A DNA stretch of 33,777 nucleotides from Omnitrophica bacterium RIFCSPLOWO2_12_FULL_50_11 (GCA_001804315.1 MHFT01000019.1:1-33777); one strand, 5' to 3'. Shown: positions 16,818 through 29,000, counted from the stretch's first letter. Translations and numbers: made by a program. The notes: generated from the letters alone by a model not told the origin.

Positions 16818-16981
16818 ATGTGTTATTAAGAGTGTTTTAAATCTCTGTAGTTAACGGGAATCCATGAAAATGCGACTTTTTTTTGCGTCTAAGTTTGTAA
16901 GAGTTTAAAGTGACCGAGATCCATTTGTAGAAAACATCGGAACCCCGCAGCATATTGGTGCGGGGTAAAAGGAGGTTAAAC
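16818..16981 (+). promoter_or_regulatory. Structured 5' leader of the giant gene
   Basis: ACCCCGCA (16942-16949) and TGCGGGGT (16959-16966) form an 8-bp stem with a 9-base loop, ending two bases before the AAGGAGG Shine-Dalgarno (16969-16975). A smaller CCGA/TCGG helix lies upstream (about 16913-16940). A 14-codon open frame (16864-16908, MKMRLFFASKFVRV) may be a leader peptide, but its Shine-Dalgarno is weak. I do not recognise a known riboswitch class. Confidence 0.45.
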
Positions 16982-17050
16982 ATTTTTTTCAAGCGTGTTT
17001 CGGCTTTAGTTACTCTGGTTACCTTTTCCTTCACTTCGGTGGTCAATGCG
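16982..17050 (+). other. N-terminal signal peptide of the giant protein
   Basis: Residues 1-23 have a Lys-Arg pair at 4-5, a hydrophobic core (VSALVTLVTFSFTSVV) and an Asn-Ala cleavage end before Gln-24, as expected for signal peptidase I. Confidence 0.8.
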
Positions 17051-20000
17051 CAGACCCAGATTCCGATCTCCAGTACCACAGAGATACATAAAATATTAAG
17101 TCCTGAACAAGTAGCCATTCCATCTGCGCTAGGAAAGATCCAGGAAATTTATCAGTCTTCATCCAAAACCCCAGTCGTGATCCTCATTCAGGACGCTCAT
17201 GCCATTCCGGATGCTCAAAGGAATATTCAAAAGCTGATCGACCATTTCCAGAAAGAATACGGTGTGAACCTGATCGGCCTTGAAGGATCGGGATCTTTGG
17301 TGGACGCTCAAGTATTCCGCAGTTTTCCGGATCAGAAAATTTTGAAGGACGTCTTTGAAGAATACCTCGAACGAGGGGAGCTCAACGGTGTCATGGCATC
17401 CGCCATCTTTAGTGATACGCCGAGCACCTATCACGGTATCGAAGAGTGGAACCTTTATGAAGAAGGTTTGGGACCCTACCTGAGAGCAATGGACGAAGAG
17501 CCGAGACTCGTGGAAAAGTTAGCTCTTCTGGAACAAAAGCTCGAAGCACGCAAAGAAGCGGCGTACTCGAAAGAGCTTTTGGATGTGGACAGGGCGTATC
17601 AAACGTTTCGTCGAAATGAGTCGGATTTGATCCAAGTGCTGAAAATCCTTACGAAAATCAGGCGGCCGGCGGAAGGGACGGATCTCGCGATGATGATTGA
17701 GGAAGCTGAGCGGGGAGGAGAAGATCAAGTTCCAATCGAAATCGAGGTGAAAGAAATTTCTAGGAAAGTGGAGAAATACTTAAAATCTCAAGCATCCGGT
17801 TCAAAGAATGCCGAAGTCCTCTCCTCCTTTAATGAAAAGCTCCAGGCGTTCCGCACCTCTCGCATGAGCGCTCAGGCCTTCGCCCTTTTTCTTAAGGAAT
17901 TGACGGTTAAAGAGCGCCTTCCTCTTGATGTTTCGAGCGACTTATCCAAGTTAATGAAGAAAGAGAAAAGGATGAGGGATATCGAAGGGACGAGATTCTT
18001 TGACGAGTTTGAATACTATGTGAAGTCGGTAAAAGAGACGCTTCTTCCGAGTGACGAAGAAAAGTCACTGGACGAGGAAAGCAGAAAATTGGAAGTGCTT
18101 CACCGGCTCGCCCGGCTTGAACTCAGCCGCGAAGATTGGAAAGAAGTAAAAAATATGGTGGAAGATCCATCCTTGGAGCCTTCCCAAGATGGCGCACGCG
18201 TTCAGTTATCCCCGCACCGTCATTCTGAGGCCGCCCGCCAAAATACGTTGGCGGGCGAGAAGGCCGACTTGTCCGCCATGGTTTCTGGCGGAAGAATCTC
18301 AAAAAACGAGATCCTTCGTCCCGCCGTTGGCGGGACTCAGGATGACGAGACTGAACGGTTACGAGACGCCTTTCAAGCCCACATTGATTTTTATCGCAAT
18401 GCGGAAAAGCGAGACGGAGCCTTATTTGATCATCTCATTTCCTTGATGGACAAAGAACGCTCGCAATCAGCAATTCTCGTCGCGGGCGGTTTTCATGCTG
18501 AGGGTCTGAGCCAACGATTAAAAGAAAAGGATATTTCCTATTTGGTGGTGAGTCCCCAAATTGGGTTTGTTCCCGACGAGACTCATTACGAGGAGCAAAT
18601 GCGCGGCGAAGTATCTTGGAAAGACTATTTTAAAGTAGAAGAAGACCGTGTCAGTTTTTACAACGCGTTTGTCCGCGGGAGCCGGGACAAGCTCCTCAAG
18701 GAAAGCAAAGAACAGTCCGGCCGGCTTCTCAAATTTTGGCGGGATCAAATCATCCGGGACCTAGCCGCGAGTGAAAAAATTACAAAAGTCAGCACCTACA
18801 CAAAATTCATAGACGAAGTTTCCGAAAAAGGCGAAATACGCCGGACCGACCCATCCCAACGGATCGAGAACTTTATCAGCGGACTCCGTGAACTAGAAGC
18901 GAAAGGCCAAATTACAGGACAGAATATTCTTAAACTTACCAACCCTTCTGCGAGACCTGCCGATGCAGTTTATTCACTTGGCCTGGGCGATGGTATTTCG
19001 CTGCGTACAGCTGCGGGTCTTTCCGCGAGCAGCGTTCTCCGAAAATTAATTGAGGGCTCCTTCGGACGTCATCCTGAGCCCCGAAGGGGCGAAGGATCTC
19101 TGGCTCCCCACCGCTCCGAGATGCGGGTCTTAGGTGATTCGGATCTTGAAGCCGTCAGAACGATCATCTCAGATGTGCGCGGTCCTTTGGAATACGCAAA
19201 GAATATTTTGCAGGGTGAAAGGTTTCGAGTCAAGCTGGGTCATCGTTCTACCCGTCATGCGACCGCGCTAGAGGCGGTCAAACTGTTCCCACCCTCTTTA
19301 GAATCTTTGGAGGAGATCATCAGTCTTATAGACAGACGTGAAAGTGAAGACGAAATCCTGTTTAAACTCATTTCTCTTCAAGTTGCGGTAACCGAATTGG
19401 TCGCCGAGACACAAAAAATGGAAAGCAAAGAAGATCGTCTTCCAGAAATCGAGCCCGTCTTAGACTTGGCAAGAAATTTTTTAAGCCAAGTTTCCTCAGA
19501 ACTCAACAAGGCGATCGGTCGGTTCCCCAAGGAGATGCAGGAAGTCGTCTTAAAGAAGTGGAAAGAAAAGAATTCGAAATGGCTTCACTCAAGAGCAAGT
19601 GATCAGATCGCAGGGCTATTCCTCGATGTAATCATTCAAAAGTTAAACGTAACCGATAAGCATTGGAAAGACTCGGTTGGCTATCCCTTTGCACGCGCGA
19701 CAGTCGTTGGAAATATCGCCAGGGATCCAGAAAAAGTGAAACAATCCCTAGAAGAGAATTCACAGTTGCTCGTGGGTTTTTTTAAAGGTCTGCCTGAATA
19801 TCGACCCACAAATTACGAGAACTTCATCCAGAATCTCGCCACTTATGCCTCAGAGGTCATCTTAGACGTAATCAATCAGTTTATACAGAGCAAAACTTTC
19901 CGCGCTGAAGTGCGGGGGAACAGTTGGATGCTGAGCCTTGCTCTCTTGGCGGTCGCGGCCGTGCATCAATTCGTATCGGCGCAGGAATTGACACCCGTCG

Positions 20001-23000
20001 AACCCAAATGGTCCACACAACAGATTTATGAATCTTATGTACCTCTCGTGGCGCCAGAAAGCCAGATAAACTCCAATATCAACGTAGCAGGCACAGATAA
20101 GGTTATCATCGTGAAACCTCGTGAGATAAAAGAAATTGACTGGCAAGATACTGAGTTTTTCGAAGGCGGGACAGTTTATGACCACGGAATTGCGTGGGTC
20201 CTGAATAAGTATCAAGCCATTTACAAAAATGCGGCTAATCGACCCGTATTACGGCTTCAGATCGAAGATCGCGGCGATTATTTCGACTTTTATCCGGACG
20301 GGAGCATCGAATTTTACGATAGCCAAGCCGGTTATTACGATAGTGGAATTACGAGTGGAATAAAGGGCTTTATCTCGGCCGAAGATGTAGGGTTCGGAAA
20401 GAAATTTCCCGAGGCGCCGAAGGTTACGCCTCAGGATGCTCAAGTGCTGCTTCAGCGGGGTGAAGCTGAGAAAATGTTGCTGGCAAAGATCTTCGGCCTC
20501 AAAATTAAAGAAGAGCGCACATCGGGTGTTGGAAAGTACGTCGATAAGGTTCGAAATAAAATCAGGGACTACAGTGAAGACATCGAAGAACAAAGGCTAA
20601 CGAATGAAATTAACCGTATCAACCGCCAGCTTCAGGGCGGTGGCCCTCGAGCTCCGCAGCGCTCCGTTTGGAGGAACTTTTCCGGCACAGCGTGGTCTCT
20701 TCTTGTAATAAGCGCTCTCGCATTGCCTGCCTTAGTGGCTGTTGTTGCCATTCTTGTACTTTCCATCCGTACGGTCAAAAAGTTTCGTACAGACGGATCG
20801 ATTGACGATGAGAAGGCACCGCACCGCTCCGAAGCGCGGAAGTTCCTTGGATTAAAGGGGTTCGTGCTTGCCGCGGCTTTGTTCTTATCGTCAATGACGT
20901 ACGCCCAATCGGCCGCGTTCAATAACTTGTACAGAGCCGATCAAGCTCTCAACGCTCGTGTGTTGACCGTCGACGAAGCGCAGCTTGAATTAAGTACCAA
21001 TTTGGATCAAATGTTGAATCAATTAAAAGCGCAATATGGAAGCATTGTTCCGGACGACATTAACGCCCCGCAACTAAAAGCGATTGCGGGCACGAGCAAA
21101 AGTTATAAAGAATTTACAGGCCGCGTTCGATTGGCCCTGGCGACGCTCACTGAAAAATTTAATAAGGGCGAGATGAGCCCGGAAGAAGTTACGAAATTTG
21201 GAGTGCTACAAGAAGAATCGTTCAAGTGGGCCTACATTTTCTGGAGTACCAATGTGGCTTACGATACCCTGGGTGCGGAAAAGAAACAATGGAATCCATC
21301 GAATCTATCTTATGGAGTCCGAGGTAATCCCAATTTAGTCGGACAACCGCGAACGCTTGTTTGTGATTCTGGCTGTCAACTCGCCATGATCACTTTAGGT
21401 GAATTGGGTATCCGCGATGTTTCGATTGTTGAAGTTAAGACCAATTTTTTGGGCCAGGACCAAGCGAGTCAAGGAGGGCACCTTGCAGCGCTTGTGCAAT
21501 CAGTCAAGGGACCATATTTGTTTGACTTAACGCAAGGGAGGGAAGGTCAACTTAATATTAATGTTCCGCATCAGAGAATTGTTGTGTCCAAGGGCGGGAA
21601 GCCAATGGTAGTTGAAGTGTCTAAAGCGGATTTGAGCAAGCTCGTGGGCCAAACTTATCGGCATTTAAATCTATCTAAGCAATCTAAGGCTGCGATCAAT
21701 AAAATGTTTAATGATTTGAACAACATTGTGGACATGATCAATTCTGGAAAATCTGCGGCCCAAGAGCTTCAAAACTTGAAATCAAGGATCGAAAAAGCAC
21801 TGGATTACCTCGAAAAACATCCTGTTTTTACTTTTGACGGGTCTCCTGCTCGAAACTTACGAAACTTATTGGATACCGTTTCTCAGCTATTAGCGAAACA
21901 ATCTGCCAATCAGATTTTGGAAATCGGGGTGAATCGCCTAAAGGGTTTTCAAGAGGAGATGGATCAAATCAATCTTTTGTTTGCCGAGAAAAAATATGAA
22001 GAGGCGTCAAAAAGGTACGCCGATGTAGCTGTTCGGATCGCCGAGCAAATTGAGTCGTTAAAGAAATTGGGCCTGACTAAAATCGAGGAAGACGAGTCAA
22101 GTTATACGGACGAAAGTGGCCGTCCGATTGATGGGAATCGGCTGATCGGCAAACTCCAGGAATTGTCGAACCTTGCTCGCAAGAATGAAGCGGCTGCTGC
22201 GCATAATGGAGCCCTTCCAAATACGGAGGAGATCGGCGCGCTTCAAACGAAAATTAACGTGCTCAACCAAAGAACGCAAATAGCCGATCGGCATTTTGAA
22301 AATGAAGAATATCAAAAAGCGATCGAGGGCTATGAGCAGATATTAAAGGAGGTGACAGCCTTATTGAAGGATACAGCATTATTGAAAGATTTAGATAGAG
22401 AAAATCGAACAAACATCGAGACATTCACGAGCACCGTAGAAAAGAATTTGGAGGCGGCAAGGCACAACCAATCGGTCAAAATCTTGAAGGAGCTGATTAA
22501 TCAATTTAATCAAACTGCTAACGGAACAGACGACGAAAAAGTTGTCGCCAGCATGCAATCCATTAAGAAATCAGCGCAGGAATTATTGAAACAACCGAAT
22601 TTAGACCGTCAATTGAGAGAAAGTATAGAATCTTTCCTCGATCAGGTCGAAGACGTCATTAGCTCCCGCTCCGAGACGCGGGGTGAAATAAAGGAAGAAG
22701 GTCGAAGGCGGAAGGTCGAAGGGGAAGTCCATCCGCCTTCCATCCGCCGCGCCGAAGTGCGGAGTGGTTTGGGACAAAAAGATCCGATTGGGTTATGTGT
22801 GACGGGAGATACACTGCTGCCGATTGTAACGAAGGTGGAAGGAGCAAGCAGTGAGAAGGTGGAAGAAAAGCAAATTGTGGATGTGAAGCCGGGGGATTAT
22901 GTCCTTTCCTTAAATGAGGAAACTGAAAAGATCGAACCTCGAAAAATTAATGCCCTCCTCGATATGGGCATCAAGCCTGTCTACCGGCTCACGACCGCTT

Positions 23001-26000
23001 CCGGCCGCTCCATTAAAACCACCGCCAATCATCCGTATTTGGTGAAGGTGGAAGGCCGAAGGTGGAAGGGCGAAGCGGAAGAAAAAACGAGGTGGATCAA
23101 GGTTTCGGAGCTAAAGATCGGGGATGAAATTGCGGGACCGCGTCACTCCAACCGGACGGATTCCCAGGAAAAGGGGAACTCCTCGTATCGGTTTTCGGAG
23201 AGCAAAAACAACCTTTTTTCAAAGTCGGCCGGGGAGGTTTTTTCGCTCAGAAGCGATTCGAGTGAAGATTTTAACTGGGTGAAATTCCTAGCCGGTATTT
23301 TTACCAGAATCATGCCTGCGTGTTTTTCGGGATATTCGTGCTTGACAAAATCCTTATCGTGGGTGACGAGAATACGGTTTTCGGCAATGGCCAGTTCCAA
23401 CACCTTGCCGTTGGAAAGGGCTTTTGGAGAAAGTTTAGCGTCGTGGCCGAGGCCTGCTAAAAAAGGCATCAGGCCGTTGTGGACATTCTCATCAAGCAGA
23501 AAGCGCATCGAATTTTTCAAGGAAGGCAGGGTCAAACTCGCGTTGTTCCAAGACCTTGGCCGCATAGTGAAGGGCGGCTTTGATGTGATGAAGAGTCAAA
23601 CCAGGGTAAGCTTCCAAAATTTCTTTCGTATCAGCTCCGGCTTCCAGCATTTCAAGGACCAAATACACCATAATCCGGGTGCCTTTGAAGCAGGGTTTTC
23701 CATGGCAAATTTCTGGATTTCTCGAAATGAAGTCACCAAGCTTGAGCATCGGGATCGCACGCTGTTGAATTTCAGGGACAAAGCCTACCATACTTTAAAT
23801 GGTCTGTCTAGCCAGCTTAGTCTGCTGGTTTCCCCAGAAGCCTATGCTTCTCCGTCCGTGTCGGCATCCAGTGAAAACATTTCCGACATCATTTGGGACG
23901 CGATCGTTTCGATCGAACCGGTCGGTGTGGAACAGGTTTACGATATCGAGGTGGAAGGGACCCACAACTTCATCGGAAACGGCATCTTTGCGCACAATAC
24001 GTACGCGATGAAAACAGTTCCGGAAATACCACGTGGTGTGTTAAGCGGTGTTGCTTCTGCTCCAGTGCTCGAACCATCCGGCCGCGCTGAGGTGCGGCAG
24101 GCGAGTAAACTTTTCCAAGTCGATTATAAGAAGATCGCTGAAGACTATGACAGACGGCTTGTCCGGGCAATCTTGCAAGCGGAGGATGGCACCTACATTC
24201 AAAAGTCGCTCGTTAAAATTTATCCCGAGGTACGTGATCTGGCGATTCAAAGCGTGACTCCTCGCTTTCATCTATCCCAGAGTAATAAGCGAATCCTTGA
24301 ATTCGGAATCTTATTGGCAGATGGATCACGCCGGTCGCTTTTATTGATTGCGGCGTCCGGAGACGCTCTTGACAAGGAAAGCAGCAAAACGCTGGCGCGG
24401 AAATATCAGGCAATCGTCGCGAAGGATTCGGAATCGGAACTCACGCACCGGTTGGGCATTGAAACAGACATTGAATATTCTCAACCTCTCAGTGATACCA
24501 TGGTGATCCGGGAGAACTTTCATGTGATCTCTCTAGAATTTTTTGAAGGAATAACGCTGGATAAATTGGTTGCGCCACTCGAAAGCCTTGTCGGCATCCC
24601 CGGCTATCCTTATTCCGAGGGATATCCGATTCCATTAGCGAGATTAGGCAGCGCGGAAGTAGAAAAGCGAGCCAACGCATTGGTGGATCAAGGGATCTTG
24701 AAGCCGGCCGATCGCGAAACCGTTCTGGTTGCCAAGAGAGCGTATGAAACGTCCCAAGATGCCCAGGTCTTGCAAGAGGCAGTCGCATCCCTGCAAAAAA
24801 TCATTTTTGAACTCGATCAAGCTGCAGTCGAAGCTCACTTTCGGTTTTATCAAAAGACTGGTTTCATTCAAACGGACCCACGGAGGAATAATGTCGTCGT
24901 GAGCTTCGAGGCCGGCAAACCGGCCTTTAGGCTCATTGATTATGGAAGCATGACAGAGTATCGATCCCCTAAAAATGCGGTCTTGGCCTTTGACATTTTT
25001 GAGGACAAGGTAATGCCCGGCCTTGTTGGTGGTACAGTGAGACCCTGGGCTTGGACTTATACCGCAGATAAATCAGGTTTTTTTGATGCGATTCTCGCTG
25101 CTTATGGCCGTGAAGAGGGGATTCAGTTTTTAGCAGAAGCAGAAATGGTATATGCTGCCTCGGAGTCTTATCTCGAAAGGGAATCTCCCGTCCGTAAACA
25201 TATTGCCATCTACCTTGCTCGTGTTCAACCCTTTCGGGGCCTTGTGAAAAGAGACTTTGAATCCGAAGGAACCGGCCGCGCTGAGGTGCGGGCGAAGACG
25301 CCTCCGATGGACGCAGAATCATTGGACCGTTTGCAGGGGTGGCTTGGTGGACTTGATGACGGGGTTTTCGACCGATTGCAGACCCGCTTTGCCTTCCTTA
25401 GGAGCGCTCAAGCGACGCTCGACTTTTTAAACGAAGGTTTGGCCGCATCGGGCTTGGTGCCAGTTCAAGCAGAAGGAGAAGATTTGGAGAAGCGTTTGTT
25501 GGAAATCGTAGGGGCAGAAACAGTACTGAGGCACACCGATCTCAATTATCCATTTCGGAATAGAATCGATGCCATCAATAGTTCGTCGGCAATCGAATAT
25601 GCTTATTTGCTTCATTCGCCTTACATGCGTGGACGTGTGCAAACTTTAATGCTTCAACCCAATCGGTCAAGTGAATTAGAGATTTTCGGTCTGCATGCCT
25701 TGATGGAAAACATAGGAATGTCAAAACTCGATTGGGCTCGAATCCCTCTTGGCGAATTTACGGCCGGAGAAGGCAAAAGGCCAAGGATTCTGTGGAAGCA
25801 GTACACCGTGCAATCGCCAACGAGAACGGAGAAAATGCCGCAATCAGTGGAGGTGGTATTAGATCGAGAGCCTCGCGGGCTTTATGAGGTTGAATTAGAG
25901 TTTATCGCTCAACCGCCCGTGATTCCGCAAGAACCTTTAAGAGTCGAGAAGTTAAAACGCGCGATGCGACAAATGGTAGAGGCAGTATTCTCGGGAGATA

Positions 26001-29000
26001 CAGTTGTTGAAAGAAAAGGAGAACTCGAACCCCCGGACGTGAAGAAATTTATGAGACTCCTCGAGCGAGACATTTATATTTTGGAGACACATGGGATTAC
26101 ACGGCCTCCTATGAATCCAGCCCGCAATCTCAACTATCCACCAGTGGAATATTTAAAGTCCGTGTTGTCGGATCTCAAAACCATCTATGATCCAGAAACC
26201 GGCCTCCGCCACTCTCGCGCCGAGGTGCGTTATTCTTCGCCCCTGCGGGCCTCTGAAGGAACCCCACTGCCGCCTACGAAACTCGAAGAACGAAGTAGGG
26301 CTGAAGTGCGGCTCCCCTCTATCCAGCGCATCATCACATCGAGGATATTTGCTTTAGGTCTCGATGACGATCCGATTGATGTTGCGAGGCAGAGAATGGA
26401 ACTCAATGTCCGAACGGTGGCAAAATCTTGGGCAGCAGAGTTGCTCAATCACCGTATGTTGGGTCTGCCAGTGGAGGTGGCCATATCTGAGCCAACAGAA
26501 TATAAAGAGGGTGATCTGTGGATCCACTTTATTGAAGAGGAGGTAGATTTGAGATATCGAGCGGCAGCCCTTGACTTTCGCGTTCCTACGATTTTTTGGT
26601 TGCTCGATTCAAGTTTGGCGGAGCCGTTGGCACGAATATTAAGGGATAAAAGAATGCCGCCCTTTCGTTATATCATCTCAACGGAGGTTCCTGAGGAATT
26701 TGAATTTCGCCTGCCTCGTTATCTGGACCAATTGGACGGACGCGATCTCGTGCCGCGTGCGGGTTCGGTCAATACCTATTTTAATCGCGTCTTGGTGGAC
26801 AATACGGGGCTGGGCGGCCATCTTGTGAGAAATGGGGAAGACAAGACCGTTCATTCTGATGAGATCCAAAGTATCTTGAGCCTGCCGCGCGCGATGCGTC
26901 GCGGTGCGGTACCTGGCTATCAATATAGAATACAGAGGCGTGGCAATAAAGTCTGGATCGATGTCATCCTCTCCGCCCGCTCAGAGGCGCGGTCCAATGA
27001 GGAACAAATCGCAGAGGAGGTGATCGAGGAGCTTCTGACGCAAGGTTTTAGTGCGGCAGAAATTAAAAGCGCTTGGGAAACGAACTATGGTGATGACGCG
27101 GTCATGTCATTCCCTCCCGCGCTTCACGCGTTTTTGAGAGAGTTTTCAAAGTTGACGGGAGAAGGTGTGGATGTCGACCATAAGAGGCTCACGGAACTTT
27201 TTGATGTTAAGGTAAAGCAAGCCGTAGAAGAGGAAAGACAGGCCGAGTTGGAAGCAGGTTCTGAAGTGGTTAAGGTCGAAGTCGGAGAATCGATGCAAGC
27301 GGCCGTCACGAACCTGATCAATTTGGTTCCAAGCGATCCTAACTATGGTCGGTCGCTACAAATCTTAGTGCAACACGCTGACCGCGCCATTGCATATATT
27401 GACCAAAAAATTAAAATGCTGGTGAGTCAACTTCAAAGACGCGGAAATGAACGCAAAGAAAAAGCGGTTAAGAAATTACAGGCTTTGCTAACTATACTCC
27501 GCTCAGAGGTGCGGTTTGACGAAACAGTCAAGCCTATGATGAAGAGATCCTGGGAGGAGAAGATTCAAAATGGTTATGTTTACACAGGCACTGATGCAAA
27601 TCGGCTTCCCTCGATTCGGCAGCATGGGCTGACATCCGGCGCGCGATTTAGTCCGCTCGACGACGCGGACTTCAAATTTTTTAGAACCTTGACCGCTCGC
27701 ATCCCAGCTCAGGCGCCGGATGGATATGAGAGACTCTATAAGATAACCTATGCTTTGAGGCCAAGCCGAAACGGTTTTTTTGTGACCTACAACCTCGAAA
27801 ACGCTGAGGACTACGCGAGGACGGGGCCTCAGACGCTCAAGCGCTTTGTTAGAGATATGGAGCAACTCGTGTATGACTATGATCAGGGCAAGATCGTGTT
27901 GCCCGGTATTGCAGACGATGTAGCGCATGTAAGGCGCTTGCTTGAAAAATATCGAGCCCGGCGCGCAGCGGTTAAGCCGGTCGTGATTCAAATTCCCATC
28001 TCTGTCATTTCCCATCACTTACCTGAAAGCATTCAGGGAGAAGTCACTGATTACTCAAAATTCGAGCAACGGGTACTTCGAAAAGACCGCCCGCTGCCGG
28101 CCAATTCCGATGATATCTCAAAACTTATAGACCGCTACCTGCTCGATCAATTATCGCACCTGCGCGTGGATGGGACTCTTCCTTTTTCTCGGGCATTGAC
28201 AGTAATCCCCGTTTCCCGCCGCTCCGAAACACGGCTCACTCCCGAAGAAGCCGAATCCGCACGGAGATTCTTAAATCGGTTAAAGACCGACCCTAATGAT
28301 GTGATGGTGGAATTGAGTCGGGAGATTAAAGATGCCGTTCAGCGCCCAGCAGGTCGTTCCGTGGAACTTGCAGCACAGGACTACGCCGATTTCCTTACGG
28401 GGCTGCTAACTCATTTGATTTTTGGCTCAGAACGCGTTGGAGGATTCGAACCCGTAACGTACAACCCCCATCGACCTGACGGCAGATTTATCCAGTGGAA
28501 GGCAATCCCCTTAGTTGAAATCGATATCGCGGATGACGGGCATGTCTATTTTGAGCCTACAGAATTAAGTGATGGAATTCTAAGTGCTTTGGAGCAGAAA
28601 ATCAATGAAGTGCTCGGCCGCGCCGAAACGCGCGCGACGGAGGAGATTCCTCCGAATGCAAGACGTGCCCCTGTCGTATTTACGGTCGATAATATAAAGA
28701 TCCTCTTGCTCTCACTCAAACCTGATGCGATTCAATATCGGCACGACCTCGCTTTTTACCAAACTGCTTTTGATCTGTTAACCATCGATCCCGATTCATT
28801 TTTCGATAACACACGGGATTTAAATGGCGCCCCTCTTGCAATTCCTTCGCATGAGCGATTGAAAAGTGCGGTAAGACATGAAGTTTCGCATGCACGATAC
28901 AGTCATTTATCCAAGGAGGAGCAAGTTCGGGTAGTGACGGCACTAGAGCAGAACATCGGCAGGCAAAGGCTCGAACAAATTTACCATACCATTAAAGAAG

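Larger units (their letters stand above)
22796..23998 (+). other. Intein (Hint domain) carrying an antisense toxin-antitoxin operon
   Basis: Residues 1939-2339. Splice block A is CVTGDTLLPI with Cys1 (22796-22798). Block B is RSIKTTANHPYLV (TxxH at about 22,030 bases in from the window start is not implied; codons near 23015-23042). The C-terminal blocks are VYDIEVEGTHNFIGNG then IFAHN, with His-Asn last, followed by Thr as the +1 residue. All residues needed for splicing are present. The Hint parts total about 160-165 residues (22796 to about 23140 and about 23860 to 23998). Between them, where a LAGLIDADG-type nuclease often sits, there is none; instead the opposite strand codes for a DUF433/DUF5615 pair. 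I translated all 401 codons and found no stop. The host site is a short linker between two R-A-E-V-R copies, not a conserved active site, so autoprocessing rather than splicing is possible. Confidence 0.88.

Noticed and set aside
16861-16981. A riboswitch in front of the giant gene
   Set aside because: The leader has stems, but I could not match it to any conserved riboswitch core; kept only as a structured leader.
18189-18446. Plus-strand 85-codon frame inside the giant gene
   Set aside because: It comes from the stop-poor palindromic element read in another frame.
22796-23998. LAGLIDADG or HNH homing endonuclease in the intein
   Set aside because: The sense translation between the Hint halves shows neither motif; the space is taken by the antisense toxin-antitoxin genes.
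23799-24257. Several short plus-strand frames overlapping the intein end
   Set aside because: They are off-frame with the intein and kinase-like domain, which explain the sequence.
28877-28906. Metzincin-type zinc site HExxHxxGxxH
   Set aside because: The third His is one residue too close and the Gly is missing; only a plain HEXXH is supported.
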